A stretch of DNA of 64,000 nt. Source: Methylobacteriaceae bacterium. GTDB taxonomy: Bacteria; Pseudomonadota; Alphaproteobacteria; Rhizobiales; Beijerinckiaceae. Below the pieces are notes generated by a model. It saw only the letters and a list, made by a program, of their open reading frames with translations. It ran no database searches and was not told the DNA's origin. Below, piece by piece: positions 29,537-39,473 of this stretch. The position numbers and the translations under genes are program-made. The stretch covers positions 248,001 to 312,000 of the forward strand of contig JACKJC010000002.1 in the NCBI GenBank assembly GCA_020638195.1, written 5' to 3'. Numbering within the stretch: the stretch's first letter is position 1; the number at the start of each line of letters is the position of its first letter.

Positions 29537-30990
29537 TGCGGCTCGATGCGCTCATAGCGGAAGCGGCTGAAGGCCCGCAGGCGGCGCTGGAAATTACAGC
29601 GCTCGCCGCCGACAGCCGCAAGGCCGTGCGGGGGACGCTGTTCTTCGCGGTGCCGGGAACGCAGGCCGACGGACTCGATTTCGCGCCCGACGCGATTTCG
29701 CGCGGCGCGGTCGCGGTCGTCGCGGCGCGCGCACCGGAAAAGCCGCTTGGCGCGCCTGTCGTCGTCGTGCCCGACGTGCGGCTCGCGCTGTCGCGTGCGG
29801 CGGCGCGCTTTCATCCCTTGCAGCCGGCGACCATCGCGGCGGTGACGGGCACGAGCGGCAAGACGTCGATTGCGGCCTTCCTGCGCCAGATCTGGCTCTA
29901 TTGCGGTCGCCAGGCGGCTTCCATGGGCACGATCGGCATCGTCGCGCCCTCCGGCGCTGTCTATGGTTCTCTGACGACGCCGGATTCCATTACTCTGCAC
30001 GAGACGTTGCAGAAACTCGCGCAGGACGGCGTGACGCATCTGGCGATGGAGGCTTCCTCGCACGGGCTCGACCAGCGCAGGCTCGACGGCGTGCGCCTGT
30101 CGGCTGCCGCCTTCACCAATCTGTCGCGCGACCATCTCGATTATCACGCCACGCTCAACGATTACCTCGCCGCCAAGCTGCGTCTGTTCGAGGCGCTGCT
30201 GCAACCCGGCCAGCCCGCCGTGATCGACGCGGATACGGATGTTGCGGACAGGGTGACCGCCGCCTGCGCCGCGCGCGGTCTCGACGTGCGCACGATCGGT
30301 CGCAAGGGCGCGGCGATCCGCCTGCTCGAACGCAGCGCGGAAGGCTTCGCGACGCGGCTGATGCTGGAATGCGAGGGCAAGGTCTTTCGCGTGCTGCTGC
30401 CGCTCGCCGGCGAATTCCAGACGTCCAATGCGCTCGTCGCCGCGGGTCTTGCGATCGCGACCGGGGAGACGCCGCAAAACGTCTTTGCCGCGCTCGAAAA
30501 ACTCGTCGGCGCGCCAGGACGCATCGAGAAGATCGGCGACCGCAATGGCGGGGCGGCCTTCGTCGATTATGCGCACAAGCCCGGCGCGCTGGAGACCGCG
30601 ATCTCTGCGTTGCGCCCATTCGCGCGCGGAAAACTGATCGTCGTGTTCGGCTGCGGCGGCGACCGCGACCGGGGCAAACGGCCAATCATGGGCGAGATTT
30701 CGGCGCGGCTTGCCGACGTCACGATCGTGACCGACGACAATCCGCGCAGCGAGCAGCCGGACGCAATTCGCGCCGCCATTCTGGAGGGCGCCCGGGCGTA
30801 CAAGGGCGCGGACGTGCGCGAAATCAGCGACCGCGCGGCTGCGATCGCGGCGGGCGTCGCGCTTCTCGGGCCCGGCGACGTCCTGCTCGTGGCCGGCAAG
30901 GGCCATGAAACCGGCCAGATCATCGGTTCGAACACTATTCCATTCTCAGATCACGAAGCCGTCCGCACGGCGCTCGAAGGCGAGGCATGA
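29536..30990 (+). CDS. murE: UDP-MurNAc-tripeptide synthetase MurE
   Basis: 484 aa Mur ligase: N-terminal UDP-MurNAc-L-Ala-D-Glu binding domain, ATP site TGTSGKTSIA near residues 103-110, central LAMEASSHGLDQRRL and NLSRDHLDYH, and C-terminal VTDDNPRSE. The DNPR motif is the meso-diaminopimelate signature, so this enzyme adds mDAP rather than lysine, as expected for a Gram-negative wall. It acts in the cytoplasm. TGATG junction with ftsI, and an ATGA overlap with murF. Confidence 0.97.
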   Translation: MRLDALIAEAAEGPQAALEITALAADSRKAVRGTLFFAVPGTQADGLDFAPDAISRGAVAVVAARAPEKPLGAPVVVVPDVRLALSRAAARFHPLQPATIAAVTGTSGKTSIAAFLRQIWLYCGRQAASMGTIGIVAPSGAVYGSLTTPDSITLHETLQKLAQDGVTHLAMEASSHGLDQRRLDGVRLSAAAFTNLSRDHLDYHATLNDYLAAKLRLFEALLQPGQPAVIDADTDVADRVTAACAARGLDVRTIGRKGAAIRLLERSAEGFATRLMLECEGKVFRVLLPLAGEFQTSNALVAAGLAIATGETPQNVFAALEKLVGAPGRIEKIGDRNGGAAFVDYAHKPGALETAISALRPFARGKLIVVFGCGGDRDRGKRPIMGEISARLADVTIVTDDNPRSEQPDAIRAAILEGARAYKGADVREISDRAAAIAAGVALLGPGDVLLVAGKGHETGQIIGSNTIPFSDHEAVRTALEGEA

Positions 30991-32414
30991 TGACCGACGA
31001 CGCCCTGTGGACCCCGCTCGCGCTCGTCGCGCCGCTCGGCGCGCGGGTGAGCGGCGCCCTGCCGGCGCGCGGCGTTACAGGCATATCGATCGACACGCGC
31101 ACGCTGGCGGAAGGCGATCTGTTTGTCGCGCTGAAAGGCGACAACAGCGACGGCCACGACTATGTTCGCAAGGCCTTCGAGGCCGGCGCGGCGGCGGCGG
31201 CGATCGACGAGGCGCATGCGCAGGCGCTCGCGGGCGCCGGCCCGCTCTATGTCGCGAAAGATACGCTCGTCGCGCTCGAGGGTCTCGGGCGCGCGGCGCG
31301 CTCGCGCTCGAAGGCCCGCATCGTCGCTGTCACCGGCTCGGTCGGCAAGACGACGACCAAGGAGCTGTTGCGTTGCGCGCTCGCAAGCGCGGGAGAGACG
31401 CATGCATCAGCCGCCTCCTACAACAATCACTGGGGCGTACCGCTGACGCTGGCGCGCATGCCGGAAAGCGCGCGCTTCGGCGTGTTCGAAATCGGCATGA
31501 ACCATGCCGGCGAGATCACGCCGCTGGTTGCAATGGCGCAGCCGCATATCGCGATCATCACGCGGATCGCGCCCGTCCATCTCGAACATTTCGCTTCGGT
31601 CGAGGCGATCGCCGACGCCAAGGCCGAGATTTTCAGTGGATTGCAGCGCGGTGGCGTCGCCATTCTCAATCGCGACGACGCGCAATTCGAGCGACTGCGC
31701 GATGCCGCCGGCGCGGCTGGCGTGCGCTTCGTCCTGTCCTTCGGCGAGAGCGCGGAGGCCGACGCCACGCTTCTTTCCTGCGATGTCGACGGCGAGACGA
31801 CGCGGGTGCAGGCGCGCGTGCTCGGCCAGGACCTGACCTATACGATCGGCGCGCCGGGCCGACACATCGCCATGAATTCGCTGGCGGTTCTGATGGCCTC
31901 GCGCGCGGCGGGCCTCGACCTTCAGGCGGCGGCGCGCGCGCTCGCGGGTTTCCGGCCGCCGGCCGGACGCGGCCAGCGCGAGACGCTTCAAGCCGCCGAC
32001 GGGCCCTTCACGATCATCGACGAGAGCTACAACGCCAATCCCGCCTCGATGCGCGCCGCGCTCGACCTCCTGGGCGCGGCCGACGGCAAGCGGCGAATCG
32101 CCGTGCTCGGCGACATGCTCGAACTGGGGCCGCAAGCGCGGGCGCTCCACGCCGCCATCGCCGAGGATGTCGAGCGAAACCAGATCGATCTGGTCTATAC
32201 GGTGGGGCCATTGATGCAGGCGCTTTCCGAGGCTATTCCGGCCGAACGGCGCGGCGCGCATGCGGCGAACGCCGCCGCTCTCGAACCCATCGTGCTGGAC
32301 GCGCTTCGCGCCGGCGACGTCGTCATGATCAAGGGCTCCAACGGGAGCCGCATGGGGCCGCTGGTGGCGGCGATGCGAAAGGCCTTCGCCTCGCCCCGGG
32401 ACGCGGTCGCCTGA
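30987..32414 (+). CDS. murF: UDP-MurNAc-tripeptide-D-Ala-D-Ala ligase MurF
   Basis: 475 aa. N-terminal GISIDTRTLAEGDLFVALKG, ATP loop VTGSVGKTTTKE near residues 114-125, then SYNNHWGVPLTLARMP, FEIGMNHAGEI, IDESYNANPASMRAAL and the terminal MIKGSNGSRMG. It adds D-Ala-D-Ala made by Ddl (further down the cluster) to the tripeptide from MurE. Overlaps murE by 4 nt; 10 nt separate it from mraY. Confidence 0.97.
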   Translation: MMTDDALWTPLALVAPLGARVSGALPARGVTGISIDTRTLAEGDLFVALKGDNSDGHDYVRKAFEAGAAAAAIDEAHAQALAGAGPLYVAKDTLVALEGLGRAARSRSKARIVAVTGSVGKTTTKELLRCALASAGETHASAASYNNHWGVPLTLARMPESARFGVFEIGMNHAGEITPLVAMAQPHIAIITRIAPVHLEHFASVEAIADAKAEIFSGLQRGGVAILNRDDAQFERLRDAAGAAGVRFVLSFGESAEADATLLSCDVDGETTRVQARVLGQDLTYTIGAPGRHIAMNSLAVLMASRAAGLDLQAAARALAGFRPPAGRGQRETLQAADGPFTIIDESYNANPASMRAALDLLGAADGKRRIAVLGDMLELGPQARALHAAIAEDVERNQIDLVYTVGPLMQALSEAIPAERRGAHAANAAALEPIVLDALRAGDVVMIKGSNGSRMGPLVAAMRKAFASPRDAVA

Positions 32415-32424
32415 GGACAAGACA

Positions 32425-33507
32425 ATGCTGACCTGGCTCGCGGATTTCGCCCACATCTGGACGCCGCTGAATCTCTTCAAATACATCACGTTCCGCGCGG
32501 GCGGCGCGGCGGCGACGGCGCTGTTCTTCGTGTTCTTCTTCGGGCCCTCGATCATCGCGGCGCTGCGCATCAAGCAGGGCAAGGGCCAGCCGATCCGTGA
32601 AGACGGGCCGGCCTCGCACCTTCTGACCAAGAAGGGCACGCCGACCATGGGCGGGCTCATGATCCTGTCCGGGCTCATCGTCGCCACGCTGCTGTGGGCG
32701 AACCTGAAGAACCCTTACGTCTGGATCGTGCTTCTGGTCATGACCGGTTTCGGCCTGATCGGCTTCTACGACGATTATCTGAAGGTGACGCGTCAGTCGC
32801 ACAAGGGCTTTTCGGGCCGCATGCGCCTGTCGTTCGAGGCGCTGATCGCGCTCATCGCCTGCATCGCCATGATGCGCGTCGGCGCCGCCAACGCGACCAT
32901 GCTCGCTATTCCCTTCGGCAAAGGCTTCGCCTTCAGCCTCGGATGGGGCTTCCTGCTATTCGGGCCCTTCGTGATCGTGGCCGCCGGCAATTCGGTGAAC
33001 ATGACCGACGGGCTCGACGGGCTCGCCATCGTGCCCTCGATGATCGCGGCCGGCGCCTTCGCGCTCATCGCCTACCTGGCCGGCAACGCCATCTTCTCGA
33101 ATTATCTCGGCATCAATTTCGTGCCCGGCGCCGGCGAACTCACCGTCATCTGCGCGGGGCTGATCGGGGCGGGATTGGGCTTTCTCTGGTTCAATGCGCC
33201 GCCGGCGCAGATTTTCATGGGCGACACGGGCTCGCTCGCGCTCGGCGGCCTGATCGGTACGATTGCCGTCGCCGTGAAGCACGAGGTCGTGTTGATGATC
33301 ATCGGCGGGCTGTTCGTGCTCGAGACCCTGTCGGTGATCGTGCAAGTGGCCTCGTTCAAGCTCACCGGCAAGCGCGTGTTCCGCATGGCGCCGATCCATC
33401 ATCATTTCGAGCAGCTCGGCTGGTCGGAATCGCAGATCGTCGTGCGCTTCTGGATTATCGCGTTCGTTCTGGCGCTCGTCGGCCTCTCCACCTTGAAGGT
33501 GCGCTGA
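32425..33507 (+). CDS. mraY: Phospho-MurNAc-pentapeptide transferase MraY
   Basis: 360 aa, about ten TM segments. Family motifs: KKGTPTMGGLMIL, GFYDDYLKVTRQSHKGFSGRMRL (catalytic Asp pair), NSVNMTDGLDGLA, FMGDTGSLALGG and the cytoplasmic MAPIHHHFEQLGWSE. It forms lipid I at the inner membrane by moving phospho-MurNAc-pentapeptide to undecaprenyl phosphate. The murD ATG follows the stop codon with no gap. Confidence 0.98.
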   Translation: MLTWLADFAHIWTPLNLFKYITFRAGGAAATALFFVFFFGPSIIAALRIKQGKGQPIREDGPASHLLTKKGTPTMGGLMILSGLIVATLLWANLKNPYVWIVLLVMTGFGLIGFYDDYLKVTRQSHKGFSGRMRLSFEALIALIACIAMMRVGAANATMLAIPFGKGFAFSLGWGFLLFGPFVIVAAGNSVNMTDGLDGLAIVPSMIAAGAFALIAYLAGNAIFSNYLGINFVPGAGELTVICAGLIGAGLGFLWFNAPPAQIFMGDTGSLALGGLIGTIAVAVKHEVVLMIIGGLFVLETLSVIVQVASFKLTGKRVFRMAPIHHHFEQLGWSESQIVVRFWIIAFVLALVGLSTLKVR

Positions 33508-34902
33508 ATGATCGCCGCGACAACCTTCGCCGGAAAGCGCGTCGCCCTGTTCGGCCTCGGCGGCTCGGGGCTGGCGACGGCCTTCGCGCTGAAGGCCGGC
33601 GGCGCGATCGTCGCCGTCTGGGACGACAATCTCGTCGCGCGCGAGAAGGCGGAGGCCGAAGGTTTCGCGCCGGTGGATCTGGCGGATGCGGACTGGTCTC
33701 AGTTCTCGTCCTTCGTGCTGTCGCCCGGCGTGCCGCTGACGCATCCCGAACCGCACTGGACCGTGAAGAAAGCGCAAGCTGCCGGCGTCGAGATCATCGG
33801 CGATGTCGAGATTTTCTGTCGTGAGCGGCGTGAGCATGCGCCTGCCGCACCGTTCGTCGCGATCACCGGCACCAACGGCAAGTCGACTACGACGGCCTTG
33901 ACCGCGCATCTCTTCCGGACCTTCGGCAAGGACGTGCAGATGGGCGGCAATATCGGCACGCCAATCCTGTCGCTCGCGCCGCTGTCCGACGAACGCGTCT
34001 ATGTGATCGAGCTCTCGACCTTCCAGATCGATCTCACGCCGACGCTCGACCCATCCGTCGGCTTGCTGCTGAATCTCACGCCCGATCATATCGATCGTCA
34101 CGGCACGATGGAGCATTATGCCGCGATCAAGGAACGGCTGGTAGCGGCGGCAGAACGGGCGGTGATTTCCGTCGACGACCATTTCGTACGCGAGATCGCC
34201 GAACGCCGTTTCGCGGCGGGGCGTGAAACCATCGCCATGTCCGTCGCGCATCCCGAACTCGCCGACGGCCTGGTGGTGCAGGGCGTGACGATCGAGCATC
34301 GCTCGGCGCGCGTGTCAACTCCGATCGCCGATCTCTCCGGCATCGCCTCGCTGCGCGGCGCGCACAATGCGCAGAACGCTGTCGCCGCTGTCGCCGCGCT
34401 CGGCGACCTCGCGAGCGATCATGCGCGCGTGCAGGCGGGATTGTGCAGCTTTCCGGGTCTGGCGCATCGCATGGAGAATATCGGCAGTCTCGGCCGCATC
34501 CTGTTCGTCAACGACAGCAAGGCGACCAACGCGGACGCGGCCGAGAAGGCGCTTCTGTCGTACAACGACATTTTCTGGATCATCGGCGGAAAGTCTAAGG
34601 AAGGCGGGATCGAGCCGCTGCGGCCGCTATTCGGACGCGTCGCCAAGGCCTATCTCATCGGCGCCGCGACGGAGGATTTTGCGCGCACGCTCGAAGGCGC
34701 GGTCGCCTATGAGCGTTGCGGGACGCTCGACGTCGCCGCGCGCGCGGCGGCGCGCGATGCGGCCCGGTCGCAGGCGCAGGAGCCCGTCGTGCTGCTGTCG
34801 CCAGCCTGCGCCTCCTACGATCAGTTTCCGAATTTCGAGAAGCGCGGCGACGCTTTTCGTAGCGTAGTCGTCGAGATCATCAGCAATGGGGGCGTGTCAT
34901 GA
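33508..34902 (+). CDS. murD: UDP-MurNAc-L-Ala:D-Glu ligase MurD
   Basis: 464 aa. Rossmann-like start VALFGLGGSGLATAFAL, ATP loop ITGTNGKSTTTA near residues 118-129, GGNIGTPIL, ELSTFQID, LLNLTPDHIDRHG, FVNDSKATNADAAEKAL and terminal LSPACASYDQFPNFEKRGDAF. It adds D-Glu to UDP-MurNAc-L-Ala after MurC. Stop overlaps the ftsW start (ATGA). Confidence 0.97.
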   Translation: MIAATTFAGKRVALFGLGGSGLATAFALKAGGAIVAVWDDNLVAREKAEAEGFAPVDLADADWSQFSSFVLSPGVPLTHPEPHWTVKKAQAAGVEIIGDVEIFCRERREHAPAAPFVAITGTNGKSTTTALTAHLFRTFGKDVQMGGNIGTPILSLAPLSDERVYVIELSTFQIDLTPTLDPSVGLLLNLTPDHIDRHGTMEHYAAIKERLVAAAERAVISVDDHFVREIAERRFAAGRETIAMSVAHPELADGLVVQGVTIEHRSARVSTPIADLSGIASLRGAHNAQNAVAAVAALGDLASDHARVQAGLCSFPGLAHRMENIGSLGRILFVNDSKATNADAAEKALLSYNDIFWIIGGKSKEGGIEPLRPLFGRVAKAYLIGAATEDFARTLEGAVAYERCGTLDVAARAAARDAARSQAQEPVVLLSPACASYDQFPNFEKRGDAFRSVVVEIISNGGVS

Positions 34903-36050
34903 TATCGCGAGCCGATCGCTCACCAATTTCCGACTGGTTGTGGACCATCGATCGTTGGCTGCTCGGCGCGCTCGGTCTGCTGATGGTCTGCGGCCTCGTG
35001 TTCGGCATGGCAGGCTCACCGCCGGTCGCCGAGCGCCTGCATCTGCCGACCTTCTATTTCGTCAACCACCAGGCCATGTATCTCGTGCCCGCCATCGCGG
35101 TCCTGATCGGCGCCTCGTTCATGTCGCCGCGCCAGGTTCGCCGCGCCGCGCTGGTCCTGTTCGTCGGTTCCATGGCGCTGATCTTCGCCGCCCTGCTGTT
35201 CGGCGCCGAAGTGAAGGGCGCGCGCCGCTGGATCTTCGGCGTGCAACCCTCGGAATTCGTCAAGCCCGCTTTCGCCGTGCTCGCGGGCTGGGCCTTTTCG
35301 GAGGGAGCGCGGCGGCGCGACGTGCCGGCCAATCTCTTGGCTATCCTGATCCTGCCGGCCACCGTCGTGCCGCTGATCCTGCAGCCCGACTTCGGTCAGA
35401 CCATGCTGATCTCGCTGGTATGGGGCGCGCTGTTCTTCATGGCGGGGCTGCACTGGTTCTGGGTCGCCGGCATCGGCGGCGCGGGCGCCATGTCGGTCTT
35501 CGCTGCGTATAAATTCGTCCCGCACGTGCGTGCGCGAATCCTGAAATTTCTCGAACCGCAATCGGCGGGCGGGGTGACCGACACGTTCCAGGTCGACACG
35601 GCGCGTGACTCTTTCATCGCGGGCGGCTGGTTCGGCAAGGGGCCGGGCGAGGGCACGCTGAAGCGCATCCTTCCCGACAGTCACACCGACTTCATCTTCG
35701 CTGTCACCGGCGAGGAATTCGGCGTCATCGTCTGCATCCTGCTGGTCACGCTCTTCGCGTTCATCGTGGTGCGCGGGCTGAGCAATGCCGCGAAGAACGA
35801 AGATCCGTTCTGTCGTTTCGCGGCGGCGGCGCTGACCATGCTGTTCGGCATCCAGAGCTGCATCAATCTGGCGGTCAACCTGCATCTCATGCCGGCCAAG
35901 GGCATGACTCTGCCATTCGTCAGCTACGGCGGCTCTTCGCTGATCTCGCTCGCGCTCGGCATGGGTTTCCTGATCGCGGTCACACGCAAGCGGCCGCGCA
36001 CGGAAGTGCTGATGGATGCGAGCCTCGATACGACGTCGCAGCGCGCATGA
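34899..36050 (+). CDS. ftsW: Septal peptidoglycan polymerase FtsW
   Basis: 383 aa SEDS protein with ten TM segments. The catalytic-region sequence GARRWIFGVQPSEFVKPAF, ILQPDFGQTMLI, and the late HLMPAKGMTLPFVSYGGSSLISLALGMG are diagnostic. A soluble N-terminus (ISRADRSPISDWLWTIDRWLLG) precedes TM1. It polymerises glycan strands at the septum in a pair with FtsI. The ATG overlaps the murD stop, and its stop overlaps murG by 4 nt. Confidence 0.97.
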   Translation: MISRADRSPISDWLWTIDRWLLGALGLLMVCGLVFGMAGSPPVAERLHLPTFYFVNHQAMYLVPAIAVLIGASFMSPRQVRRAALVLFVGSMALIFAALLFGAEVKGARRWIFGVQPSEFVKPAFAVLAGWAFSEGARRRDVPANLLAILILPATVVPLILQPDFGQTMLISLVWGALFFMAGLHWFWVAGIGGAGAMSVFAAYKFVPHVRARILKFLEPQSAGGVTDTFQVDTARDSFIAGGWFGKGPGEGTLKRILPDSHTDFIFAVTGEEFGVIVCILLVTLFAFIVVRGLSNAAKNEDPFCRFAAAALTMLFGIQSCINLAVNLHLMPAKGMTLPFVSYGGSSLISLALGMGFLIAVTRKRPRTEVLMDASLDTTSQRA

Positions 36051-37144
36051 GCGGTGAGACGATCCTGGTGGCCGCCGGCGGGACGGGCGGCCACCTCTTT
36101 CCCGCCGAAGCGTTGGCGCACGCGCTTATCTCACGCGGCTACGCTGTCGATCTGGCGACCGATACGCGTGCCGAGAAATACGGGCAGGCTTTTCCCGCGC
36201 GCAACATCTATGCGATCCCCGCGGCGACGCCGACCGGCGGCGGCGTCGCGGCCAAAGCGAAAGCGGTCGCGACGCTCGGGCGCGGCGTTCTGGCCTGCCT
36301 GCCGCTACTGCGGCGTTTGAAACCCGCCGTCGTCGTCGGTTTCGGCGGCTACCCGACCGTGCCGCCGCTGGTCGCCGCGAGCCTTCTGAAAATCCCGGCC
36401 GTGCTGCACGAGCAGAACGCGGTGATGGGTCGCGCCAACAAGTTCCTCGCTGGCCGCGTACAAAAAATCGCCACCGGTTTTCCGCTTTCTCGCGCGGATG
36501 CGGCGATTTTGGCGAAGTGCACGGTGACGGGCAATCCGCTGCGGCCGGCTGTGCTCGAGGCGGCAAAGCTGCCCTGTCCGTCCTTCGAGAATGGTATTCT
36601 CCACGTCCTCGTGACCGGCGGCTCGCAGGGCGCGAAAGTGTTTTCCGACATCGTGCCCGCCGCCATCGAGGCGCTGACGCCGGAAGAGCGCGCCCGGATC
36701 AGGCTGGTGCAACAGGCGCGCGGCGAGGATCGCGAGCGTGTGCTCGCGGCGTACAAGCGCATCGGCTTCGCCGCCGAGGTCGAGCCCTTCTTCAAGGACC
36801 TTCCGGCGCGCATCGGCGCCGCGCATCTCCTGATCGCGCGTTCCGGCGCCTCGACCGTGGCGGAGGTCGCGGCCATCGGCCGGCCCGCCATTCTCGTGCC
36901 TTTCCCCTTCGCGCTCGACGCCGATCAGGCCGCCAACGCCGCCGAGCTTGCTCGCACCGGTGCGGTCGAGGTGATCGACCAGAAGGTCTTCACCGTTGAA
37001 AAGTTGACGGATTTGCTACGCGCTGCGCTCGCCGACCCCTCGGGGTTGACGAAAAGGGCCGAAGCCGCCAAGAGCGCGGGCATTCTCGACGCCGCCGAGC
37101 GTCTCGCCGACATGGTGGTCGGCCTCGTTCGATCAAAAGGTTGA
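36047..37144 (+). CDS. murG: Lipid II synthase MurG
   Basis: 365 aa GT-B glycosyltransferase. G loop VAAGGTGGHLFPAEALA at residues 8-24, second G loop VVGFGGYPTVPPL, LHEQNAVMGRANKFLA, TGNPLRP, VTGGSQGAKVFSD, and the UDP-GlcNAc site SGASTVAEVAAIGRPAILVPFPFALD with DQAANA. It adds GlcNAc to lipid I on the inner face of the membrane. Five nt separate its stop from the murC ATG. Confidence 0.97.
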   Translation: MSGETILVAAGGTGGHLFPAEALAHALISRGYAVDLATDTRAEKYGQAFPARNIYAIPAATPTGGGVAAKAKAVATLGRGVLACLPLLRRLKPAVVVGFGGYPTVPPLVAASLLKIPAVLHEQNAVMGRANKFLAGRVQKIATGFPLSRADAAILAKCTVTGNPLRPAVLEAAKLPCPSFENGILHVLVTGGSQGAKVFSDIVPAAIEALTPEERARIRLVQQARGEDRERVLAAYKRIGFAAEVEPFFKDLPARIGAAHLLIARSGASTVAEVAAIGRPAILVPFPFALDADQAANAAELARTGAVEVIDQKVFTVEKLTDLLRAALADPSGLTKRAEAAKSAGILDAAERLADMVVGLVRSKG

Positions 37145-37149
37145 TCTCA

Positions 37150-38547
37150 ATGAAACTGCCGCGCGACCTCGGCCCCATTCATTTCGTAGGCATCGGCGGC
37201 ATCGGCATGTCCGGCATCGCCGAGGTGCTGATCAATCTCGGCTACAAGGTGCAGGGTTCCGACGCCTCCGAGAACGCCAATGTCAAACGCCTCGCCGACA
37301 AGGGCGCCAAGGTCTTCATCGGCCATTCCGCCGGCAATCTCGGCGATGCGGCGGTCGTCGTCGTCTCGACCGCGATCAAACGCGACAATCCGGAACTGGC
37401 GGCCGCGCGCGAATTGCGCCTGCCGGTGGTGCGCCGCGCGGAAATGCTCGCGGAGCTGATGCGGCTCAAGCAATGCGTGGCGATCGCGGGCACGCACGGC
37501 AAGACGACGACGACCTCGATCGTCGCGACGCTGCTCGACGCCGGCGGGCTCGACCCGACCGTCATCAATGGCGGGATCATCAACGCGTATGGGACCAATG
37601 CGCGACTGGGCGCCGGCGACTGGATGGTGGTGGAGGCCGACGAGAGCGACGGCACCTTCCTGAAGCTGCCGGCCGATGTCGCCATCGTGACGAACATCGA
37701 TCCCGAACATCTCGATCACTTCAAGACGTTCGACGCGATCAAGGAGGCCTTTCGGCAGTTCGTGGAAAGCCTGCCGTTCTACGGCTTCGCGGTCATGTGC
37801 CTCGATCATCCCGCCGTGCAGGAACTGGTCGGCAAGATCGAGGATCGACGCGTCGTCACCTACGGCGAGAATCCGCAAGCCGACGTCCGGCTGCTCGATG
37901 TCGATCTGACCGGGGGCGTGTCGCGCTTCAACGTGCTGATGCGCGACCGCAAAACGGGCGCCGCCACCTATCTCGACAATCTCGTGATGCCCATGCCGGG
38001 CCATCACAATGCGCTGAACGCCACAGCGGCGATCGCCGTCGCGATGGAGCTCGGCATGACCGCCGAGCAGGTGCGCAAGGCGTTGGCGAGTTTCGGCGGC
38101 GTGAAGCGGCGCTTCACCAAGACCGGCGAGTGGAACGGCGTGCAGATTTTCGACGATTACGGCCACCATCCGGTCGAGATCGCCGCCGTGCTGCGCGCCG
38201 CGCGCGCGTCGACCAAGGGGCAGGTGATCGCGGTCGTGCAGCCGCACCGCTATACGCGCCTGCAGAGCCTGTTCGACCAGTTCGCGACCTGCTTCAACGA
38301 CGCCGATACGACGATCGTCGCCGATGTCTACGCCGCCGGCGAACAGCCGATCGACGGCGTCGACAAGGATGGTCTGGTCGCGGCGATTGTCGCGCACGGC
38401 CACCGTCAGGCGATCGCGCTGCCGAGCCCCGAGGCGCTGCCGGGCATCGTGAAGGAGATCGCGCGTCCAGGCGATTACGTCGTGTGCCTCGGCGCCGGCA
38501 ATATCACGCAATGGGCCTATGCCTTGCCGGCGCAATTGGCGGGGTGA
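37150..38547 (+). CDS. murC: UDP-MurNAc:L-Ala ligase MurC
   Basis: 465 aa. Start MKLPRDLGPIHFVGIGGIGMSG, ATP loop IAGTHGKTTTTS near residues 111-122, EADESDGTFL, NIDPEHLDHF, PGHHNALNATAAI, IFDDYGHHPVEIAAVL and the terminal GAGNITQWAY. It adds L-Ala to UDP-MurNAc in the cytoplasm. ATG at 37150 is preferred over a TTG 9 nt upstream because similarity starts at MKLP and AAAAGG is better placed. The TGA overlaps an in-frame GTG of murB. Confidence 0.97.
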   Translation: MKLPRDLGPIHFVGIGGIGMSGIAEVLINLGYKVQGSDASENANVKRLADKGAKVFIGHSAGNLGDAAVVVVSTAIKRDNPELAAARELRLPVVRRAEMLAELMRLKQCVAIAGTHGKTTTTSIVATLLDAGGLDPTVINGGIINAYGTNARLGAGDWMVVEADESDGTFLKLPADVAIVTNIDPEHLDHFKTFDAIKEAFRQFVESLPFYGFAVMCLDHPAVQELVGKIEDRRVVTYGENPQADVRLLDVDLTGGVSRFNVLMRDRKTGAATYLDNLVMPMPGHHNALNATAAIAVAMELGMTAEQVRKALASFGGVKRRFTKTGEWNGVQIFDDYGHHPVEIAAVLRAARASTKGQVIAVVQPHRYTRLQSLFDQFATCFNDADTTIVADVYAAGEQPIDGVDKDGLVAAIVAHGHRQAIALPSPEALPGIVKEIARPGDYVVCLGAGNITQWAYALPAQLAG

Positions 38548-39473
38548 CGAGCGTGTTTGACGACATCACGCCGGATCTTCGCGCGAATATGCCGGAATTG
38601 CGCGGCCGCCTCGCCGCCAACGAGCAGCTTGCGCCGTTCACGTGGTTTCGCGTCGGCGGTCCGGCGCAGGTTTTGTTTCAGCCGGCGGACGAGCAAGATC
38701 TTTCGTATTTCCTGGCGCGTCTTGCGCCCGAAATTCCCGTTCTCGTCGTCGGGCTAGGCTCCAATCTCATCGTGCGCGACGGCGGCGTGCCGGGCGTCGT
38801 GATCCGTCTCGGCGGCAAGGCCTTCGCCGATATCGTCGTGGAAGAGGGCCATCGCCTGCGCGTCGGCGCGGCGGCGCCGGATCGATTCGTCGCCAAGCGC
38901 GCCGCCGAACTCGGCGTCGCAGGTCTCGAATTTCTCTCGGGCATTCCCGGCGCCATCGGCGGCGCCTTGCGCATGAACGCCGGCGCCCATGGCGGTGAGA
39001 CGAAGGATGTTCTCGTTCTGGCGCGCGGCGTCGAGCGCAGCGGCGAGACGATCGCGATCAGCAATGCCGGAATGGGATTTTCCTACCGCCATTCCAGCGC
39101 GCCGCGCGATGTAATCTTCACGCAGGCCGTGCTGCAGGGCAGGGCGGGCGACAGGCTCGCGATTCAAGCCGAAATGGATCGCATCACGGAAGCGCGTGAA
39201 AAGGCGCAGCCGATCCGGGAGAAAACCGGCGGCTCGACCTTCAAGAATCCGCCCGGCGGCAAAGCGTGGCAGGAGGTCGACAGGGCAGGCTGCCGTGGGC
39301 TCGTTATTGGCGGCGCGCAGGTGAGCGAGATGCATTGCAACTTTCTGATCAATCGCGGCAATGCGACAGCCGCCGATATCGAGGCGCTGGGCGAAGAAGT
39401 GCGGCGGCGTGTGCGCGAGACCAGCGGCGTCGAGCTCGAGTGGGAAATCAAACGCGTGGGCGTGGCGGCCTGA
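38544..39473 (+). CDS. murB: UDP-N-acetylenolpyruvoylglucosamine reductase MurB
   Basis: 309 aa FAD enzyme. TWFRVGGPAQVLFQP, VVGLGSNLIVRDGGVPGVVIRL, GLEFLSGIPGAIGGALRMNAGAHGGE, FSYRHS and the C-terminal KTGGSTFKNPPGGKAWQ (catalytic Ser), then QVSEMHCNFLINRGNATAADI. It completes UDP-MurNAc before MurC acts. The frame runs far back through murC; the real start is either the GTG at 38544 (GTGA overlap with murC) or the GTG at 38553, which has GGGGTGA 5 nt upstream. A palindromic repeat begins at the last base of its TGA stop. Confidence 0.95.
   Translation: MTSVFDDITPDLRANMPELRGRLAANEQLAPFTWFRVGGPAQVLFQPADEQDLSYFLARLAPEIPVLVVGLGSNLIVRDGGVPGVVIRLGGKAFADIVVEEGHRLRVGAAAPDRFVAKRAAELGVAGLEFLSGIPGAIGGALRMNAGAHGGETKDVLVLARGVERSGETIAISNAGMGFSYRHSSAPRDVIFTQAVLQGRAGDRLAIQAEMDRITEAREKAQPIREKTGGSTFKNPPGGKAWQEVDRAGCRGLVIGGAQVSEMHCNFLINRGNATAADIEALGEEVRRRVRETSGVELEWEIKRVGVAA

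Noticed and set aside
37473..38543. N-terminal extension of MurB by about 357 codons through murC
   Set aside because: MurB is about 300 aa in all families; the extra sequence is a frame-shifted read of murC.
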